DNA of 64,000 bases, from positions 1-64,000 of the IMG/VR virus record IMGVR_UViG_3300005613_000011, one strand, 5' to 3'. The position numbers and the translations under genes were made by a program. This DNA is from a virus. The notes beneath the pieces are model-generated. The model had not been told where the DNA came from. It was given only the letters and a program-made list of their open reading frames with translations, and made no database searches. This document shows positions 49,888 through 59,324 of this stretch, one piece after another; within the stretch, counting starts at the first letter, position 1, and every line of letters begins with the position of its first letter.

Positions 49888-49910
49888 ACTCTTTTTTAAA
49901 AAGAGTTTTG
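49888..49910 (+). terminator. Weak terminator-like hairpin
   Basis: ACTCTTTTT pairs with AAAAAGAGT and is followed by TTTG, 13 nt before the ATG at 49923. The stem is AT-rich, so it may be a weak terminator or an attenuator. Confidence 0.35.
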
Positions 49911-49922
49911 TTATAAAGTAAT

Positions 49923-51563
49923 ATGCCTGGATTCACTCAATGGTACAATCTCGCATACTTTGATTTTGGAGATGAGCTTGATACTACTATCAACGCTCAG
50001 CTAGAAGCGGATCGTTTTGTCACAATAGACAGACAGATGTATGGGTTGTACAGGATCTTTGGAGATGGAGTTATAAGCGGTTGGGAGGTATACAATAATG
50101 GTTATAGCGAGTCTAATGGCATATCTATAGGCATAACAAACGGGGTAGGCGTTATAAGATATACTGCTGTAGAAACAGATGCTCCTTATTTTATCAATTC
50201 GTTAGTTCCTAATTCTGTTATTTATATATACGCTTTACCGCTATCTAGTTCGTCAAGCACTAGAGGCGTTGAATTTATAGCGAGTCTTACGGAACTGTCT
50301 GGTTTTGTTGTCAGAATAGCAACCATTATAACAGAAAATACTGGTATTAGTACTATAGATAATACCGTAAGAGACTATATTGCTTTTGAACGCAATATAT
50401 TAAATGTTATTAACAACCACACTCACAGAAACAGCATCACAAAAATAAATCTATCAACTGAAACGAAAGGCGTTCTGCCTGGTTCTAAGATAGATGGTTT
50501 TGATGTTGATAAACTGGAAACAGGCAGGCTAGATTCTGAAAGAATACCTGTTTTAGACCATAACGATCTGGAAAACGCAGGGAACCTTACCCATGCACAA
50601 ATAGATAGTGTTATAGAGACTATCAGCGACAATAATCTTGGTCTTCTCGGAGAAGTGGCAACAGTTAACTTGTTGAGGCAAATTATATTTTTGCGTTACA
50701 GGTACGACAATGCCGATCAATATTTTGTAAACGAGCTTGTTATCATTCCTGGTTTTTCTACCTCTAGACATATTGATTATAATTCAAGTTCTGCTCTTAT
50801 CGATGAAGATAATAGTTGTATAATAGGCTATCCTGTTGGTAGCTCGTATACTTACTTTTTTACACAAAATTTCACATTGCCTGCCAGAGCTACAAAAGCT
50901 ATAATAACGAGTAATAAGTCTGTTCCTTCTGATTCATCTATCGTGTTTGGTGTCAATACCACAAATTCCATTGATTTTGATAATTATACAACTGTTACAG
51001 AGGATTCGGTTACAGACATTCCTTTAGGGGGAACAAGCATAAGAGTAGGAATACAGTTTTGCTGGACAGGCACTGTTCCTGATTTTAGCGATTCTGAAGA
51101 TACTTTCAGTGATTTTGTTTATTTCTTCTTTGAGAATACGGCAGCAGAACAGGAGTTTCATTTCAGAGTAAGATTTTACGATTCATATGATGGCACGAAT
51201 GTTAGCGGGTTGTTATTGACAGCGGAAAGCAGGACAGATCAGGAAAGGTGGTTTGTAACAGACGAAGACCAGACATTTACTGATGCTATGCCATGTTGCG
51301 GATATGAGGTTGATACAAACCAGGAAATAGTAGTGAATTATTATCCTGATTTATCAAGATTTTTATTTAATAAGAGATATTACGTCATTGTAGACGTGTG
51401 GGACGGAGATTCCTACACGCTTGCTTCGGACGTTTCTACGTTTAGGGTAGCAGGTGGCAGTGTTGTTGATTTATGCACTAAGTATGATTATCTCCCAATA
51501 GTAAAGAATTTTGGTATTATGTTCGAGCTAGAAAACGGTCAACATGTAACGTTGAATATATAG
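49923..51563 (+). CDS. Tail-tip/receptor-binding module protein
   Basis: This 546-residue protein has an N-terminal ~60 residues (FDFGDELDTTINAQLEADRF, then FGDGVISGWEV) with the same pattern as the start of the next protein (VGDGVIYGWDV), indicating a common attachment domain. The middle has NNHTHRN and ...LPGSKIDGFDVDKLETGRLD, again mirrored in the neighbour (NHSHD, LPGTKVGYP). The remainder is beta-rich. It is probably a structural adaptor or fibre base at the tail tip. Confidence 0.55.
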   Translation: MPGFTQWYNLAYFDFGDELDTTINAQLEADRFVTIDRQMYGLYRIFGDGVISGWEVYNNGYSESNGISIGITNGVGVIRYTAVETDAPYFINSLVPNSVIYIYALPLSSSSSTRGVEFIASLTELSGFVVRIATIITENTGISTIDNTVRDYIAFERNILNVINNHTHRNSITKINLSTETKGVLPGSKIDGFDVDKLETGRLDSERIPVLDHNDLENAGNLTHAQIDSVIETISDNNLGLLGEVATVNLLRQIIFLRYRYDNADQYFVNELVIIPGFSTSRHIDYNSSSALIDEDNSCIIGYPVGSSYTYFFTQNFTLPARATKAIITSNKSVPSDSSIVFGVNTTNSIDFDNYTTVTEDSVTDIPLGGTSIRVGIQFCWTGTVPDFSDSEDTFSDFVYFFFENTAAEQEFHFRVRFYDSYDGTNVSGLLLTAESRTDQERWFVTDEDQTFTDAMPCCGYEVDTNQEIVVNYYPDLSRFLFNKRYYVIVDVWDGDSYTLASDVSTFRVAGGSVVDLCTKYDYLPIVKNFGIMFELENGQHVTLNI

Positions 51564-51566
51564 AAA

Positions 51567-54500
51567 GTGCCAATTAATACAAGATATTATGGTTTGACAG
51601 CATTCTCTTTGAATGATGTTTATAGTGCAAGTGCTGATCTTGTTCGTTTCAATATTATTGATAGTCAATTATCCTCTTTGTCGTCATTTGTTGGAGATGG
51701 GGTTATATATGGTTGGGATGTCAGGGATGTAAGCCCGTCAGGCAGTTTAATCATTGAAGTTACTGCTGGTATTGGCATATCTGACAGGATAGTGTACAGA
51801 ACTTTTGGAGATATACGTTATACTGTTGCTGATAATACTTCTGTCTATGTTTATATGCAGAAAAAATTCAACTATATTGGAGGGTTTAGTCCTTTCTCCA
51901 ATATAGTAACAATTCAATATGAAGACAATTTTCCTCCTCCTCCCCCTTCTTCTATTACTGTTGTGGGTTGGGATTACAATTTTGTAAGCATTAGTTGGGA
52001 TTCTATTCCTTCCGAAGAACCAGATTTCAGCCATTATGCTGTTTATAGGAGTACTGATAATTTTGCAACTGAAGCGCAAATAGATACGTCAACAACTAAC
52101 AGTTATACTGATACTACGGTTGTTGAAAATACCATTTACAGATATAGGGTTACATCTGTTGACTTGACAGGGAACGAGAGTAACCCTTCTCCGTCAACAG
52201 GGGATATCACTACTTTAACCAATATCATCCCGCCACTAGATCCGTATTATATTTTGGCATTTCCAGGCGATGAATTTCTTAACATAATGTGGAAGGCATC
52301 GGAATCTGTCAATACACAAAGATATGAACTTTGGATACAAGAGTTAGATGACGAATATAATCCGGTTGGTGGCGTATCTGTAGAATCGTTAAATCCTGAT
52401 GTTCTTAGTTTTAAAATCGAAAATTTAGTCAATGGTGTTTTCTATCGTGTAACATTGTACACTGTTAATAGCAATAATATATATTCTTCTGGTATAAATG
52501 TTATGGAATCTCCAATATCTAATTTTGGACCAGAAGAAGTTTCGTCTATCACTTTGTCTGATGAACAAAACGTTAAGAACCAGTATGGTATAAGGTTGAA
52601 TATTGGATTTGTACCGGGAGTAGATCCTTATAACGAGTTTGTGACAGAAAGATATGTTATAACAATAATCGAAAATGGAGTGATAACATCTGAGCATATT
52701 TATGTATATAATGAAACCTCGCTTTTTGTAGATTTATTTATTGTTAATGGTGGGTATCGTCCATTTTTATCATCTACAGATTATATAGTAAAAATAGAAG
52801 CTGAAGATGAAGAGGGACATCTCAGTAATCCCGTTGTAAACAGGATAGAAACTTCTGAATATATAACACCTGCCGCTCCAACCGGACTTCAATCCAGTCA
52901 AAATAGTGATGGAGATTTAATCTTCTCTTGGATTAATAGCAATAGCGATTTTGATTATAACGAAGTTTCTTTGATAAGGACAAACTTATCGAACGGACAG
53001 GATGTAACTATTGAAGATAAAACTAATTATTTGAAGCAATCTACATATAGAATAGAAAGAGCAGATTTGGCTCTAAATTCAAGGTACACAATTACATTGA
53101 GATCTATTAGCTCTACTGGTATACGCAGCGAACCTGTTAGGACTGGTTTTGATACGCTTGAATCTATAACCGGGACAGCGGACATTCCGACAGGCTTAAC
53201 AGCATTGAGAGGGAATGGATTTGTGAGGTTACAATGGGACAAAGTAACAAGTACTTTTCCTTCTCAGTATAAAATATGGAGAGCACCATATGTAACGTAT
53301 GGATTATCAGCATCTGATTTTAGTTTGGTAGCTACAATCTCTTCTGATTATACCAGTTATGATGATTACACAATTTCTACTGGTGGAAGGTATTATTATT
53401 TTGTTACAACTGTTGACGTGTATGGCAGGGAATCTTTGAATCCTATAGACGACAACTATTTCTTTTATCCACTGGCTTTTGGTTACTACCGACCTGATGA
53501 GTCGCAATCCCAGGTTTCTGATTTGCAGGCCCAGGCCGATGAACACGATGTTATTGTCTCGTGGGCTGAGACCATTGACGAATTTGACGGTTATGAGATT
53601 TGGAGGTCTGATGGGGATGACGCATCTTGGGAAAAAGTAGGAGACGTTTCAAAAGAGTTTACAGTCTTCATAGACGAAAATGCTTTATTGGTTGGTGGCC
53701 AGTATTATTATATGGTTAGAAGATTTCGTAACGAAGGACATCTATTTGTAACAAATTCTTTTGCAGAACCTGTTAATTCTGTTTTACTTGCTATAGTTAC
53801 TGCTAGAAATGGTTCTATTAGTATAAACACTTCGGTTAAAGAAAATGTTGATGTTTTTTCTACTATGCTTGAAAATTTTATTGAGAACGAAGTTACTAAT
53901 CATTCCCATGATTTGGCATCTGATCGTGATTTAAGAATAGATCTTGACAAAAACGTTACTGTTACCGATTCGGATTGGGAAACAACAGATAATATTGTTT
54001 TTACTACGACAAAAGACATCGTCGGGGCATCGGATTATGTAGTATGGCAGGCTGGGGAGATATTGTCTGTGCCATTTGAGGTAGATGCGAATGCCGGTAC
54101 AATAACATTTTCAGAAGTACTAGGTTCTTCTGCTATAACGCTTGAGTGTGTTGGGCTTGATGAGACAAATAATACATTGCCAGGAACCAAGGTTGGTTAT
54201 CCTAGTGCGACGAAAGCATATTCAGGTCGTTTCCCGAAAGAACAATTGCCAGCGATAGATCACGACGGGAGAAAAGAACAAGAATTGTTACCGTTGCAAC
54301 TTCCAATGGTTACTAGTGATGGATACGGTTTCGGAATAGAAGAAAATCAAATATATGCAACAAGAACAGCGAATCTTATTGCAGCAGATATTGGGGAAGA
54401 ACAGGAGATATCTGGAGAAAGTATTGGAAGCTCAATTACATTTTATGATATTGTCGATTTGTCTGAAAATATTAGTAGTGGTTTAAAGAATTGGTTCCCT

Positions 54501-57284
54501 GTTTTTTGGGTTCCTAAAAAATGGGTTCCTCAACGTTGGTTCCCAGGTTCTGAAGAAGAGATTGTTTTTAGACTTAATGATACATCTTCTGTAGCTGCTG
54601 CTACGAGCAGGGGTTTATTGAGGTGGGGTGGTTCTGATTGGGAGGTCGCTATGGAGACGGATAGTGCTCCTCATAGAATCTATTATGCTTCCTCAATTGA
54701 AAAGTATTTTGCTTTAACAGGAACGTCTGTTTATGTCAGCAATGACGGACTCACATGGGTGCAATGTCTGGGATTTGACGGGATCTCTGTGGTTAGAGAT
54801 ATTACAGAGGATAGCAATAATAATGTTTTTGTTACAACGGACAGGGGTGTATATAAAACTAACGAAACAGATCCATTTGCCGAGTATTTGTTTTGGGAAC
54901 AAACATCACAAGTAGATTCTCTTACTTCCAATACTTATGCGATATGGAACGATATTACTAATAGTAGAATTGTAGTATCTGCTGAAAACGGATTATTCTC
55001 AACAGTAGATGATGGGAGTACCTGGAATGCAATTGTAGAGATAGATTCTGACGAAATGGTACAGTCGTTTCTCAGGGAAGGTGATTTAGTTTATGCTTTA
55101 ACAAATAGTAGTGTTTGGAGGAAGCGTGTTACTGATGGAGAGTTTGAAGCGATAGCCTCTTTAAATTCTGTTGCTGCCAGGAAGATATTAATATTCGAAG
55201 ACAGGCTATGGATTACGACTAATGTTGGATTGTTGGTTTCTGATAGTAGCAGCAACATATATACGGACTCAATTATTAGTTTGCAAGAGAGTATTCCAGG
55301 TATTAATTTTACACATGTGCCAGTTCCTGTTACTTCTTTAAACAGGAACAGTACATCTATAATTATAGGCACTGATTCTAAAATATTTACCGGGACCGAC
55401 ACGGAGAAGGTCTCAGTCCTTTATGACGATACTTCTTCCACTATCCCGACTATATTTGTTAATTATGAGATGTATGATATTGGTTTTACTTATTATACTG
55501 TTACCAATACTGTAAGGTTTGATCATTTTATCCCTCACGATTCTGTTGTCACTGTTGCCAATCAATACCAACACTACAGGGCCAGAAACAAGGGTTGGTT
55601 GGACAAGAGATATGACGCTGATTTAACTGTTTATCGGAACGGGCTTTTGTTGGCAAATGTTTCTGGAGATGATGCTCCTGCCGTTGCTTCGCTTTTGAAT
55701 GTGGAATTTGAAGACTTTACCGAGATCGATTCTTATGTTAGTGGAGCTGAAGAACAGCAGGAACAGTTTAATACTGATGTCGATAATCTTGTTGCTGCTC
55801 AAGAGCAGGGAGTGACAGATCTACAGCCTTATATTTCTGACGCAGTTGATTCTTATAACAAGGTTTATTCCAACGTTCACGGCAGGGTCAGGTTTGTTTC
55901 TGTTGAAGAGATAGATGATGAGAGTTACGTTATTTTTGAATACCAGAAAATACCTTTCGATTTTTATCCTCAAATGTTGTCAGACTATGAAACAGTCCCT
56001 GAGATTCCCGACGTTCTCGCATCTGATGCTGATGGTGTTGTTAGTTGTAATGTGGTTAGCGGTGTTTTTAGTTTTTTGAGTTCTTACAATAAATATGATT
56101 TTTTGACGATTGACTTGAGAAATACAGCGTTTGGAGAGGACTTGGATAACAATCATCGAGAAATAGAAAACGGTTTGCAGTTGATCAACTCAGGCTTGTC
56201 TATGTCTATGGGCGAAGTCCAAGAGTCTAACTTGCTGAAAATGGGATTGTTTTTTGAAAGAGTGTGGACAGGAGATCAATGGGAAGTTGATGAATGTTTC
56301 TTGCCTATGCTTGCTACCTACAATCTCAGGTATAATCTAACTACGAATAATAGCTGGTACGATGTTTTGAATTCAACAGTTGATTATGCGGTACATGTTG
56401 ACTATGACGATGTTGGTTTTGATTTTGATTATCCAACAGCCGTTTATTATGAATCTAATATTGGGAAGGTTTTGGTTGGTTGCAGGACTGGTGTTATAAC
56501 AGTTGATACTACCGATTATTCGTTGGAGGTTTTGGATTTTAACGATTCCAAACAAGAATTTGTTAGAGAAATAAAAACATATGATAATATTTTGTATATT
56601 TTGACTGATGATAATTTGTATAGAAGTTCTGATCACGGTATCAATTGGTCGAGAGAGGAGTTACCTAATTTGAGTGGAAAGTTTTTACAATTTTCTAAGT
56701 TCAGGAACTTCTTTATTATTGCTACTGACAATGGTGTTTATTACAAGAGCCTGGTAGATGATTATTGGTATAGGTCTCTTGTGAATTCTGAGATAACTAA
56801 AATACACAGCGGGACGTATCTAGTCGCTATCAAGGACGGAGACAAGGTTTACTATAGTTCAAATGCTGTTGATTGGGTTTCTGGCGGTACTTTACTGGAT
56901 AATGTCAGGGTAAATGCTATAGAGTCGTATAACGGCTTGTTGCTGCTTGCTACAGATCAAGGATTGAGGTATGATAATTCTACGTTTTATAGTGATGCTG
57001 CCGCTACTTCTTTAATTGATGTAGCTGTCGATTTTGATATATCGGTCGCTCTGGAGTTCAACGATGTGGCTGTAAAGTCTATTGATGGCGATCACGTTGG
57101 TGGAACTAGCGACGGTAATTATTATGTTTGGAACGGGTCTAGTTATAGCAGAACTGTTACGGACTTGGAATCTATACATAAGATAATTTATGTTAACGAT
57201 GAATATTGGGCGTTTGGATATGATAGTGTTTGGATATCATCTATTAGTCATTCGATAAAAATAACACTGGGAGTTCCTTTTTAA
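51567..57284 (+). CDS. Giant tail-tip protein with FN3 domains and Asp-box propeller
   Basis: This 1,905-residue protein has a GTG start 3 nt after the upstream stop. After the shared attachment domain come about six fibronectin-type-III-like units (about 124-740; for example PSSITVVGWDYNFVSISWDS and YRYRVTSVDLTGNES). A Trp-Val-Pro-rich linker (PVFWVPKKWVPQRWFPG, about 980) leads to Asp-box (BNR) motifs NDGLTW, DDGSTW, SDHGINW and SNAVDW, typical of sialidase-like beta-propellers. No catalytic sialidase Arg triad is identified, so glycan binding is more likely than cleavage. Likely receptor recognition. Confidence 0.65.
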   Translation: MPINTRYYGLTAFSLNDVYSASADLVRFNIIDSQLSSLSSFVGDGVIYGWDVRDVSPSGSLIIEVTAGIGISDRIVYRTFGDIRYTVADNTSVYVYMQKKFNYIGGFSPFSNIVTIQYEDNFPPPPPSSITVVGWDYNFVSISWDSIPSEEPDFSHYAVYRSTDNFATEAQIDTSTTNSYTDTTVVENTIYRYRVTSVDLTGNESNPSPSTGDITTLTNIIPPLDPYYILAFPGDEFLNIMWKASESVNTQRYELWIQELDDEYNPVGGVSVESLNPDVLSFKIENLVNGVFYRVTLYTVNSNNIYSSGINVMESPISNFGPEEVSSITLSDEQNVKNQYGIRLNIGFVPGVDPYNEFVTERYVITIIENGVITSEHIYVYNETSLFVDLFIVNGGYRPFLSSTDYIVKIEAEDEEGHLSNPVVNRIETSEYITPAAPTGLQSSQNSDGDLIFSWINSNSDFDYNEVSLIRTNLSNGQDVTIEDKTNYLKQSTYRIERADLALNSRYTITLRSISSTGIRSEPVRTGFDTLESITGTADIPTGLTALRGNGFVRLQWDKVTSTFPSQYKIWRAPYVTYGLSASDFSLVATISSDYTSYDDYTISTGGRYYYFVTTVDVYGRESLNPIDDNYFFYPLAFGYYRPDESQSQVSDLQAQADEHDVIVSWAETIDEFDGYEIWRSDGDDASWEKVGDVSKEFTVFIDENALLVGGQYYYMVRRFRNEGHLFVTNSFAEPVNSVLLAIVTARNGSISINTSVKENVDVFSTMLENFIENEVTNHSHDLASDRDLRIDLDKNVTVTDSDWETTDNIVFTTTKDIVGASDYVVWQAGEILSVPFEVDANAGTITFSEVLGSSAITLECVGLDETNNTLPGTKVGYPSATKAYSGRFPKEQLPAIDHDGRKEQELLPLQLPMVTSDGYGFGIEENQIYATRTANLIAADIGEEQEISGESIGSSITFYDIVDLSENISSGLKNWFPVFWVPKKWVPQRWFPGSEEEIVFRLNDTSSVAAATSRGLLRWGGSDWEVAMETDSAPHRIYYASSIEKYFALTGTSVYVSNDGLTWVQCLGFDGISVVRDITEDSNNNVFVTTDRGVYKTNETDPFAEYLFWEQTSQVDSLTSNTYAIWNDITNSRIVVSAENGLFSTVDDGSTWNAIVEIDSDEMVQSFLREGDLVYALTNSSVWRKRVTDGEFEAIASLNSVAARKILIFEDRLWITTNVGLLVSDSSSNIYTDSIISLQESIPGINFTHVPVPVTSLNRNSTSIIIGTDSKIFTGTDTEKVSVLYDDTSSTIPTIFVNYEMYDIGFTYYTVTNTVRFDHFIPHDSVVTVANQYQHYRARNKGWLDKRYDADLTVYRNGLLLANVSGDDAPAVASLLNVEFEDFTEIDSYVSGAEEQQEQFNTDVDNLVAAQEQGVTDLQPYISDAVDSYNKVYSNVHGRVRFVSVEEIDDESYVIFEYQKIPFDFYPQMLSDYETVPEIPDVLASDADGVVSCNVVSGVFSFLSSYNKYDFLTIDLRNTAFGEDLDNNHREIENGLQLINSGLSMSMGEVQESNLLKMGLFFERVWTGDQWEVDECFLPMLATYNLRYNLTTNNSWYDVLNSTVDYAVHVDYDDVGFDFDYPTAVYYESNIGKVLVGCRTGVITVDTTDYSLEVLDFNDSKQEFVREIKTYDNILYILTDDNLYRSSDHGINWSREELPNLSGKFLQFSKFRNFFIIATDNGVYYKSLVDDYWYRSLVNSEITKIHSGTYLVAIKDGDKVYYSSNAVDWVSGGTLLDNVRVNAIESYNGLLLLATDQGLRYDNSTFYSDAAATSLIDVAVDFDISVALEFNDVAVKSIDGDHVGGTSDGNYYVWNGSSYSRTVTDLESIHKIIYVNDEYWAFGYDSVWISSISHSIKITLGVPF

Positions 57285-57298
57285 GGATAAGAATATAA

Positions 57299-58291
57299 AT
57301 GGCAAGTATGTTAGTGGATGGCAAATTGTCTACTGGTACAAATTCAGGTTTAGTCAATGATGGTTGGGCTAATGCAAAACAGGGTGCAGCTGGTCTACAA
57401 ACGGCAATAAACCAGGCAGATGCTGGAGACACGTTGTATCTTGTTAGAACTTTTGCTCTTACTGCTGCAATAGATATAGATATTAATCAGGGCGACGACG
57501 GTTCGCCTATTAGAGTTATTGGATACAATTATAATGAAGGTTCTCCTGTTTTAGATGGTTCAAGAGCGGTAGTTGATGCTAAAGGAACTGTTGCTAATTG
57601 TATTGTTGTTGATGGAAACAATCATTGGATTTGGGAAAATATAGAATTTAAAAATGCTACAGGTTCTAACCTTATAAACAATGCCGTGGATAATTATGCC
57701 AGAGATTGGTTTTTTATAAATTGTATTTCTCATGGTTCAGTATCTGGCGATGGTTGGGGGCCAGGGGATAGTGATTTTTATGATTGCAGATTTTTCTTTT
57801 GTAAAGCTTACGACAACGGAAATGATGGCATAAATATATATAGAGGTACTATTTTTGGTTGTACTATTAATGATAATGGCAGATATGGGATTTATGGGAG
57901 AAAAACAGATACTACAAATTCAGTTATATATAATAATACGAGTTATGGTATATTTTCTGATCTTGGGAATAATGCTGCTTCTATAGATAATTGTGTTTTA
58001 AATAATAATGGTAATGCTGCTATTTATACGGAGGACATAGCATATGTTATTGGATGTAGGATAACGAATCATGCTGTTGGAATTTTAGGAGATGGAGGAT
58101 CTACTGTTTTTAATTTTTGGAACTTTTTTAAAGATAATACGGTTAATAGTAGTAATATTACTGATATCTATACTTTTCGTGGAGAAGATACAAGAATAAC
58201 TAATGGTGTTACTGGTTATACCAATGTTAATAACGATAATTTTAATTTAATGCCTGATGCTGCTGGAAGGCGTAAAGAAATAGAGATTTAA
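57299..58291 (+). CDS. Right-handed beta-helix tail-spike-like protein
   Basis: This 330-residue protein has Asn-rich coils (DGINIYRGTIFGCTINDNGR, SIDNCVLNNNGNAAIYTED) of a parallel beta-helix. The C-terminal third parallels the minus-strand protein at 18837 (GCRITN, RGEDTRITNGVTGY, DAAGRRKEIEI), so the two are paralogues in different genomic contexts and of different base composition. A good Shine-Dalgarno (AAGGATAA). Could bind or depolymerise surface glycan. No catalytic residues assigned. Overlaps the next gene by one base. Confidence 0.7.
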   Translation: MASMLVDGKLSTGTNSGLVNDGWANAKQGAAGLQTAINQADAGDTLYLVRTFALTAAIDIDINQGDDGSPIRVIGYNYNEGSPVLDGSRAVVDAKGTVANCIVVDGNNHWIWENIEFKNATGSNLINNAVDNYARDWFFINCISHGSVSGDGWGPGDSDFYDCRFFFCKAYDNGNDGINIYRGTIFGCTINDNGRYGIYGRKTDTTNSVIYNNTSYGIFSDLGNNAASIDNCVLNNNGNAAIYTEDIAYVIGCRITNHAVGILGDGGSTVFNFWNFFKDNTVNSSNITDIYTFRGEDTRITNGVTGYTNVNNDNFNLMPDAAGRRKEIEI

Positions 58292-59253
58292 TGTCTACTT
58301 ATATATATATGACATCTGGTGTACCATGTGGAGATGTTCTTCTAGAGCCTTCTTCTACTCCTGTCGTATATATCACTTCTGGGCTAATCGGTCCTGATGC
58401 TCTTCCCCTTCCGGAACTAACTAGTGTTAAATTAGCACAAGTTTTTGGGGTATATGATCAGTTTGTACCAACTAAAGCATCTGTTTATCTTAAGCAAAAA
58501 GTGTCTGAAAGTATTCCATATATTCTTATAGATGGAGATGTGGCTGTCGATGCTCTCAACTTTTCTAATTTATTGCAAGGGACAAATAAATTATTGCCAT
58601 CTACAACTTTTGCCGATTATTCTGGTCATGGCCATTTGTGTGTAGATGAGTTTGATTCTAGTGGCTCTTATGGAGTTGTTGAGTACCCTATCAAATCTGG
58701 ATCTCCTGGTAATTATAATATCATGTTTCGTTGTAGGAAGGCAGGCAACCCGTTTATAATGAGAGTATATTTTGACGGAGTATTAATCAATACTATTAAT
58801 GAAAATTTAGCCGTTACTGGAGCTTGGAATTGGCTTTTCATAACTGTTAACATACCGGACACACAGATTCATACGCTGGGATTATCTTTAAGACAAGGAA
58901 ATGCTGCTCTTGATAAAATAGTTATAGCTAACGAATGGCTTACACTTGCTACGGTTAATAATTATACCGATTCATATATTACTATACACACAAATCTTTA
59001 TACTGTTGATGCAAACGATAGACCAGAATCAGAAATGTATATTTATGATTTTAAAACTACAATAGGTGAAGTTCAAACTGATGATTGGTACAGTTTTGAT
59101 CTCAGTTTTTTAGATGACTCAAGAGCAGTTAATTTCGAAGATAAGCATGCTCTTGTTTTATATTCGGTTGGTTCAAATCAAAACAAATATGTGATTTGGG
59201 AAATTTCTGATTCTGATGAATACATAGATGGTCCATCTGCCATAAAAGCCTAA
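58291..59253 (+). CDS. Putative receptor-binding accessory, beta-sandwich
   Basis: This 320-residue protein has an N-terminal ~100 residues similar in flavour to short tail connectors (SGVPCGDVLLEPSSTPVVYI). Residues ~110-215 (GVVEYPIKSGSPGNYNIMFR, ...WNWLFITVNIPDTQIHTLGL) look like a carbohydrate-binding-module jelly roll. The start is coupled to the beta-helix gene (TAATG), suggesting the two work together. Confidence 0.5.
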   Translation: MSTYIYMTSGVPCGDVLLEPSSTPVVYITSGLIGPDALPLPELTSVKLAQVFGVYDQFVPTKASVYLKQKVSESIPYILIDGDVAVDALNFSNLLQGTNKLLPSTTFADYSGHGHLCVDEFDSSGSYGVVEYPIKSGSPGNYNIMFRCRKAGNPFIMRVYFDGVLINTINENLAVTGAWNWLFITVNIPDTQIHTLGLSLRQGNAALDKIVIANEWLTLATVNNYTDSYITIHTNLYTVDANDRPESEMYIYDFKTTIGEVQTDDWYSFDLSFLDDSRAVNFEDKHALVLYSVGSNQNKYVIWEISDSDEYIDGPSAIKA

Positions 59254-59324
59254 AGGACTAGATGTAATAAAATCGAAAATATATACGGTATAACTGTTTT
59301 TTTGAAAAATAGGTAAGTCTATAT

